Shown piece by piece: positions 59,675 to 64,000 of a DNA stretch of 64,000 bases. The stretch lies in NCBI GenBank assembly GCA_947383695.1, contig OX376642.1:682001-746000 (forward strand). The letters are read 5' to 3'. Numbering within the stretch: the stretch's first letter is position 1; each line of letters begins with the position of its first letter. Under the pieces are notes generated by a model. That model worked only from the letters and a program-made list of their open reading frames with translations, had not been told where the DNA came from and did no database searches. Source of the DNA: Actinomycetes bacterium (lineage in GTDB: Bacteria > Actinomycetota > Actinomycetes > Nanopelagicales > Nanopelagicaceae). The translations under genes were made by a program, and so were the position numbers.

Positions 59675-60601
59675 CTACTTGGCGCGAGGATGCGCCATTG
59701 AATAACTCTCGCGAACTTTGTCGATTGTAATCAAGGTATAAATCTGGGTTGTTGTAACAGATGCATGCCCCAATAACTCTTGTACAACACGAATATCGGC
59801 ACCGCCATCCAATAAATGTGTTGCATATGAATGCCTAAATACATGGGGTGAAACATGTTCAGTAATACCAGCTGCAGCTGCCGCATCTAACACCATCTGC
59901 CATGCAGATTGGCGCGAAATTCTTACACCGCGAGAGTTAAGGAAGAGGGCTGCATTGTTCTTTGGATTCTTAGCTAATAAATCGGGACGAATTCTCACGC
60001 AGTAATCATCAATCGCCTTTGTTGCAAATGACCCAAGTGGAACTATGCGTTCTTTAGAACCTTTTCCACGTAGCTTGAGCGTCGTAATTTCTCCATCATC
60101 GCTCTGAACTTTGCTTAGATCATTCATATTGATTCCAATTAACTCACTCACTCGTGCACCACTGCTGTATAAAAGTTCCAGCATCGCTTGATCGCGAAGG
60201 GTTATTGGTTCGCTCGCTTTGTGCGCTGCTTCAATCATTGAAAGTATTTGAGCGATAGTGAGCGCTTTAGGTAATCGACGGGCAGATTTACTTGCCGCGA
60301 TTTCCAAGGTCGGATCAGCGTACCCATGCTCTTGTTGTAAATGTTTGAAAAAGGATCGCAAGGTTGAATCAGCGCGGTTTACCGTTGCAACAGAAAGTTT
60401 TAGTTCACGTAATGAACTTTCAAAAGCGGTGATTAACTCTGGAGTTACCTCGCGAAGATCTTTGCCATTGAGAAAAAGACCAAACTTCTCTAAATCACGT
60501 CGATAGGCGGCAATTGAATTTGCAGCCAATCCCCTCTCAATCTGAAGATGATTGAGAAAGGATGAGGCAGCTAGATCAAAGCTGAGTGCTTGCGTAACCA
60601 T
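59675..60601 (-). CDS. xerD: Site-specific tyrosine recombinase XerD
   Basis: Cuts and rejoins DNA at dif with XerC to resolve chromosome dimers; a dif-like site lies 13.5 kb away (46180). The 308-residue protein has the N-terminal SAM-like DNA-binding domain (FLNHLQIERGLAANSIAAYR) and catalytic residues R in YSSGARVSELIG, K in RGKGSKERIVPLG, H-x-x-R in SPHVFRHSYATHLLDGG, H in LLGHASVTTT and Tyr in QIYTLI. ATG 60601 overlaps ald by 26 bases; the frame opens at 60646. Confidence 0.93.
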   Translation of the reverse strand: MVTQALSFDLAASSFLNHLQIERGLAANSIAAYRRDLEKFGLFLNGKDLREVTPELITAFESSLRELKLSVATVNRADSTLRSFFKHLQQEHGYADPTLEIAASKSARRLPKALTIAQILSMIEAAHKASEPITLRDQAMLELLYSSGARVSELIGINMNDLSKVQSDDGEITTLKLRGKGSKERIVPLGSFATKAIDDYCVRIRPDLLAKNPKNNAALFLNSRGVRISRQSAWQMVLDAAAAAGITEHVSPHVFRHSYATHLLDGGADIRVVQELLGHASVTTTQIYTLITIDKVRESYSMAHPRAK

Positions 60602-61673
60602 GTGCTTCTGCGACGGCGGAGTAATAAATCTTTCCGTCATGCACATTCAAACCCTTAGCAAGGTTTTTATCCTTGTCACAGGCCGCTTCCCATCCAAGGT
60701 TTGCCAAAGAAAGGGCAAATGGAAGGGTTGCATTAGTAAGTGCATATGTTGATGCGACAGGAACCGCACCTGGCATATTTGCAACACAGTAAAAGACAGA
60801 GTTATGAACTGTATATGTTGGTTCAGCATGTGTCGTTGGCTTTGAATCCTCAAAACATCCACCCTGATCAATTGCGATATCGACCAATACAGAACCGCTC
60901 TTCATCTGAGCAACCAAAGCATTTGAAACCAACTTTGGTGCCTTTGCTCCATGAACAAGCACAGCGCCAACAACAAGATCTGCTTGCTTTACTTCACGTT
61001 CGATGGCGTGCTTAGAAGCGACAAGGGTCTTGATTCTTCCACCGTAAACCGTGTCAATGTACTGCAAGCGATTAATTGAGCGATCAAAAACGATGACATC
61101 TGCGCCCATTCCAACGGCGATAACGGCGGCGTTAAGACCTGCAACTCCCCCACCAATAACAACAACTCGACCAGGTGCAACACCAGGAACTCCACCCAGC
61201 AAAACCCCACGACCGCCATGTGGCTTTTGTAGGGCTGTAGCACCGACCTGAGTTGCAAGACGACCTGCAACCTCGCTCATTGGTGCAAGCAGTGGCAATG
61301 TTCCATTAACTTCAACGGTCTCATATGCAATAGCTGTTGTTCCTGATTTAACTAATGCATCTGTGCAGGCTTTTGAAGCTGCAAGGTGTAGATATGTAAA
61401 GAGAGTTTGCCCCTTACGCATCTTTGGATACTCAGGCTCAATAGGTTCTTTTACCTTCAAGACTAAATCTGCTTTTTGCCAGACATCATCAGCGGTTGGA
61501 ACAATCGTTGCACCAGCTGCGATGAACTCTTCATTTGTAATTGATGAACCCACACCTGCTTTGTCTTCGATAATAACTGTGTGTCCGGCATGTACAAATT
61601 CAGAGACACCTTCAGGTGTAATAGCTACACGGGATTCGTGAACTTTAATCTCTTTGGGAACTCCGACGATCAT
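60576..61673 (-). CDS. ald: Alanine dehydrogenase
   Basis: Interconverts alanine and pyruvate plus ammonia with NAD. The 365-residue protein starts MIVGVPKEIKVHESRVAITP, has LFTYLHLAASKACTDAL and the NAD loop VIGGGVAGLNAAVIAVGMGA, and ends in the usual helix. Only two bases follow the pyrG stop, and AAAGG precedes the ATG by seven bases, so it is in an operon with pyrG. In mycobacteria another gene occupies this place between pyrG and xerD. Confidence 0.96.
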   Translation of the reverse strand: MIVGVPKEIKVHESRVAITPEGVSEFVHAGHTVIIEDKAGVGSSITNEEFIAAGATIVPTADDVWQKADLVLKVKEPIEPEYPKMRKGQTLFTYLHLAASKACTDALVKSGTTAIAYETVEVNGTLPLLAPMSEVAGRLATQVGATALQKPHGGRGVLLGGVPGVAPGRVVVIGGGVAGLNAAVIAVGMGADVIVFDRSINRLQYIDTVYGGRIKTLVASKHAIEREVKQADLVVGAVLVHGAKAPKLVSNALVAQMKSGSVLVDIAIDQGGCFEDSKPTTHAEPTYTVHNSVFYCVANMPGAVPVASTYALTNATLPFALSLANLGWEAACDKDKNLAKGLNVHDGKIYYSAVAEAHGYASTQL

Positions 61674-61675
61674 GA

Positions 61676-63307
61676 TTAACCTTTCGCTGCTACTGCCGCC
61701 GCGATCAAACCAACAAACAATGGGTGTGGTCGAGTTGGACGAGAACGAAGCTCAGGATGAGCTTGCGTACCTACGTAATAAGGATGCACCTCTGATGGAA
61801 GTTCTACAAACTCCACAAGATCTTGCTCTTTAAACATACCTGAGAAAGTAAGGCCAGCACTTGAGATTTGATCGCGGTACTTGTTATTGACCTCATAACG
61901 GTGGCGATGTCGCTCGGAAACCTCAGTTGAACCATACGTCTGCGCGACAACAGAGCCTGCTAACAAATTAGCGGTGTAAAGACCAAGACGCATAGTTCCG
62001 CCCATATCGCCCTTACCTGATACAACATCCTTTTGATCATCCATCGTTGCGATAACTGGTGTTCCGGAATCAGAAAATTCTGCAGAAATTGCATCCTTAA
62101 TTCCTGCAAGGTTACGAGCTGCTTCAATCACCATGCATTGCAAACCAAGACATAATCCCAAAGTTGGAATCTTGTTTTCACGAGCAAATTTAAGCGCTCC
62201 AACTTTTCCTTCAATACCTCGAATACCGAAACCACCTGGAACGCAGATTGCATCCACATTTTCTAAATGCTTCTTTGCACCTTCTGGGGTTTCACACTCA
62301 TCACTTGCGATCCACACAATCTCGATCTTTGCTTCATTAGCAAAACCACCTGCGCGCAACGCCTCTGAGACAGAAAGATAAGCATCTGGAAGATCGATGT
62401 ACTTTCCAACAAGACCTACCTTGATGTGGTGCTTTGGGTGGTGGACCTTCTCTAGAAGTGCGTCCCACTCCCCCCACACAACATCATGACAATCAAAGCC
62501 AAGACGTTTTACAACGTAGGCATCTAAGCCTTCGCTATGCAAAACCTTTGGAATGTCATAGATCGATGGAGCATCAACAGCTGCGACAACCGCCTCTGAA
62601 TCAACATCGCACATCAGCGAAATCTTCTTCTTGACGCCCTCTGGAATTTCGCGATCTGAACGCAAAACAATCGCATCGGGAGCGATACCAATACTTCGCA
62701 ACGCTGCAACTGAGTGCTGAGTTGGCTTTGTCTTTAACTCACCCGATGGTCCGATGTAAGGGACCAATGAAACATGTAAATAAAAGACATTATCGCGACC
62801 AACTGTTTGGCGAATTTGGCGAATAGCTTCCAAGAATGGTTGGGATTCAATATCTCCAACAGTTCCGCCAACTTCAGTGATGACTAAATCAATATCTGGG
62901 CTTGCCATCGCAATGATGCGCTCTTTGATTTCATTGGTGATGTGAGGAATTACCTGAACTGTCTCACCTAGATACTCTCCGCGGCGTTCACGAGCGATTA
63001 CACGTGAGTACACCTGGCCTGTAGTCACATTTGCTGAGCCATGAAGGTTGCGATCTAAGAAGCGCTCATAATGTCCAATATCTAAATCTGTTTCAGAGCC
63101 ATCATCGGTAACAAAAACCTCGCCATGTTGAAATGGATTCATCGTGCCTGGATCAACGTTCAGATACGGATCAAGTTTTTGCATGGTTACGCGGATGCCG
63201 CGGGCTACTAATAATCGTCCAAGACTTGATGCTGTGAGTCCTTTGCCCAAACTTGAGGCGACTCCGCCGGTTACAAATAAGTGTTTAGTCACATGTGCTT
63301 GGCCCAT
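61676..63307 (-). CDS. pyrG: CTP synthase
   Basis: Aminates UTP to CTP with glutamine. The 543-residue protein has [20 protein letters not shown], the synthetase core ([21 protein letters not shown]) and a class I amidotransferase domain from about residue 300, with [16 protein letters not shown] (nucleophile Cys), VPGGFGIRG and the His/Glu of [18 protein letters not shown] 63307 is chosen; an upstream ATG at 63325 is in frame. A TAGGTT eight bases before 63307 may be its -10. Confidence 0.96.
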   Translation of the reverse strand: MGQAHVTKHLFVTGGVASSLGKGLTASSLGRLLVARGIRVTMQKLDPYLNVDPGTMNPFQHGEVFVTDDGSETDLDIGHYERFLDRNLHGSANVTTGQVYSRVIARERRGEYLGETVQVIPHITNEIKERIIAMASPDIDLVITEVGGTVGDIESQPFLEAIRQIRQTVGRDNVFYLHVSLVPYIGPSGELKTKPTQHSVAALRSIGIAPDAIVLRSDREIPEGVKKKISLMCDVDSEAVVAAVDAPSIYDIPKVLHSEGLDAYVVKRLGFDCHDVVWGEWDALLEKVHHPKHHIKVGLVGKYIDLPDAYLSVSEALRAGGFANEAKIEIVWIASDECETPEGAKKHLENVDAICVPGGFGIRGIEGKVGALKFARENKIPTLGLCLGLQCMVIEAARNLAGIKDAISAEFSDSGTPVIATMDDQKDVVSGKGDMGGTMRLGLYTANLLAGSVVAQTYGSTEVSERHRHRYEVNNKYRDQISSAGLTFSGMFKEQDLVEFVELPSEVHPYYVGTQAHPELRSRPTRPHPLFVGLIAAAVAAKG

Positions 63308-63342
63308 GGGAGTCAAACCTATCATTTATCGGCGTTGTGTTC

Positions 63343-64000
63343 TTACACCTTCAAAGAAAGCAGTTCGGTGGCGTGTTCGCGGGCGCTCGCGGAGTTTTCC
63401 AGCCCAGCCAACATGCGGGCAACCTCTTCAACCCGCTCATCACCAGAGACCTGGCGCACATCGCTCTGGCTTACCGTTCCATCATTGTTTTTAGTAACTA
63501 CAAAGTGAGAGTCGGCCCACGCCGCAACTTGAGGCAGGTGGGTGACAACAATTACCTGTGCATGTTGTGCGAGTTGATGAAGTCGACGACCAACTTCAAT
63601 CGCAGCCTTTCCGCCAACTCCAGCATCAACCTCATCAAATACATATGTTCCGATCGGATGGGTTGTAGCTATGACAACTTCAAGGGCCAACATCACGCGT
63701 GACATTTCTCCGCCTGATGCACCCTTTGCTAATGGAACAAGTGGCGCATCTTTATGTCCCTGGATGAACATAGATATCTCATCACAACCTTGCGAAGTGA
63801 AATCTGATTCCTTAGGCGCTGAATATTCAGCTGACTGCACCTGTGCAACAAAGGTTGCATGGGGCATTGATAATTGCTGAATCTCTTGAGTTACTAAAGC
63901 CGATAACCTCTTTGCCGCCTCAGTACGTGCTTCTGAAACCTTTTTTGCCTCAGCCAATAATGTTTTCTTGACCGCGGTTAACTCTTTCTCTAACTCCTGC
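63343..64000 (-). CDS. recN: DNA repair protein RecN, 3' part (cut by window)
   Basis: SMC-like ATPase for double-strand break repair. Only the C-terminal ~218 residues lie in the window; the frame is open to base 64000, so the start is outside. Seen: the coiled-coil end, then the signature ASGGEMSRVMLALEVV, Walker B FDEVDAGVGGKAAIEVG, and VIVVTHLPQVAAWADSHF with the H-loop. Located 35 bases before pyrG, as in mycobacteria (recN to pyrG neighbourhood). Confidence 0.93.
   Translation of the reverse strand, partial: QELEKELTAVKKTLLAEAKKVSEARTEAAKRLSALVTQEIQQLSMPHATFVAQVQSAEYSAPKESDFTSQGCDEISMFIQGHKDAPLVPLAKGASGGEMSRVMLALEVVIATTHPIGTYVFDEVDAGVGGKAAIEVGRRLHQLAQHAQVIVVTHLPQVAAWADSHFVVTKNNDGTVSQSDVRQVSGDERVEEVARMLAGLENSASAREHATELLSLKV

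Noticed and set aside
1-64000. Insertion sequences, prophage genes, CRISPR arrays, additional tRNA or rRNA genes
   Set aside because: I found no transposase, phage or Cas-like proteins, no regularly spaced repeats, and no second cloverleaf in the few intergenic gaps.

Overview
The window looks like part of the chromosome of a small-genome, low-to-mid-GC actinobacterium. It is most consistent with the freshwater acI lineage (Nanopelagicales, for example Planktophila/Nanopelagicus), but the lineage is inferred. Actinobacterial markers include mycothiol ligase MshC, PafB/PafC, an mIHF-type protein, a GarA-like FHA protein, FtsR, DUF3090, a HelY helicase and a class PyrK/PyrD dihydroorotate dehydrogenase. 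Gene order in many blocks matches what I recall of Mycobacterium tuberculosis (Rv2135c-Rv2118c, Rv2096c-Rv2090, Rv1832-Rv1822, Rv1713-Rv1696). Coding density is extreme: start/stop codons overlap, convergent genes share stop codons, and no gene-free stretch exceeds 300 bases. I saw no insertion sequence, prophage or CRISPR array.

Layout. 1-5.6 kb: end of the pyrimidine operon (carB, pyrK, pyrD, pyrF). 5.6-15.7 kb: a housekeeping run (mIHF-Gmk fusion, rpoZ, coaBC, metK, priA, def, fmt, rsmB, rpe, hisE, hisG). 15.7-18.4 kb: serB with a separate ACT-domain gene, an ABC ATPase and ung. 18.4-27.8 kb: mixed-strand transport and salvage genes (purine permease with a structured leader, two membrane proteins, alcohol dehydrogenase, tdk, an acyltransferase, apt directly behind tRNA-Leu, an M20 peptidase, an aldo/keto reductase). 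27.9-31.9 kb: mycothiol ligase cluster with two conserved genes of unknown role and a PAC2 protein. 31.9-36.9 kb: metH, a HAD phosphatase, a RecB-like nuclease. 36.9-46.2 kb: trmI, pafBC, tatAC, a lipid kinase, helY, an exonuclease and lnt. 46.26-58.3 kb (minus strand): gcvP, the regulators MerR/FtsR/GarA with gcvH, a CDP-alcohol transferase, a Cmk-Der fusion, tyrA, aroH, an AT-rich repeat-bearing spacer, rluB and scpAB. 58.4-64 kb: a ParA/ribbon-helix-helix pair, xerD, ald, pyrG and the 3' part of recN.

Two results stand out. First, a dif-like XerCD site lies at 46180-46207, between lnt and gcvP. Genes to its left are mainly on the plus strand and genes to its right mainly on the minus strand, as expected where the two replication arms meet, so the window probably spans the chromosome terminus; XerD, ScpAB and a ParA pair lie within 15 kb. 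Second, many start codons sit exactly 6-7 bases behind a TANNNT -10 hexamer, which implies leaderless mRNAs. This pattern decides several starts and produces very compact divergent promoters (20 bp between two ATGs at 20627-20646). Other points of interest are a predicted pseudoknot leader before the purine permease, gene fusions (mIHF-Gmk, Cmk-Der), a split SerB2, and a trmI-pafB junction where other actinobacteria carry the Pup-proteasome locus.
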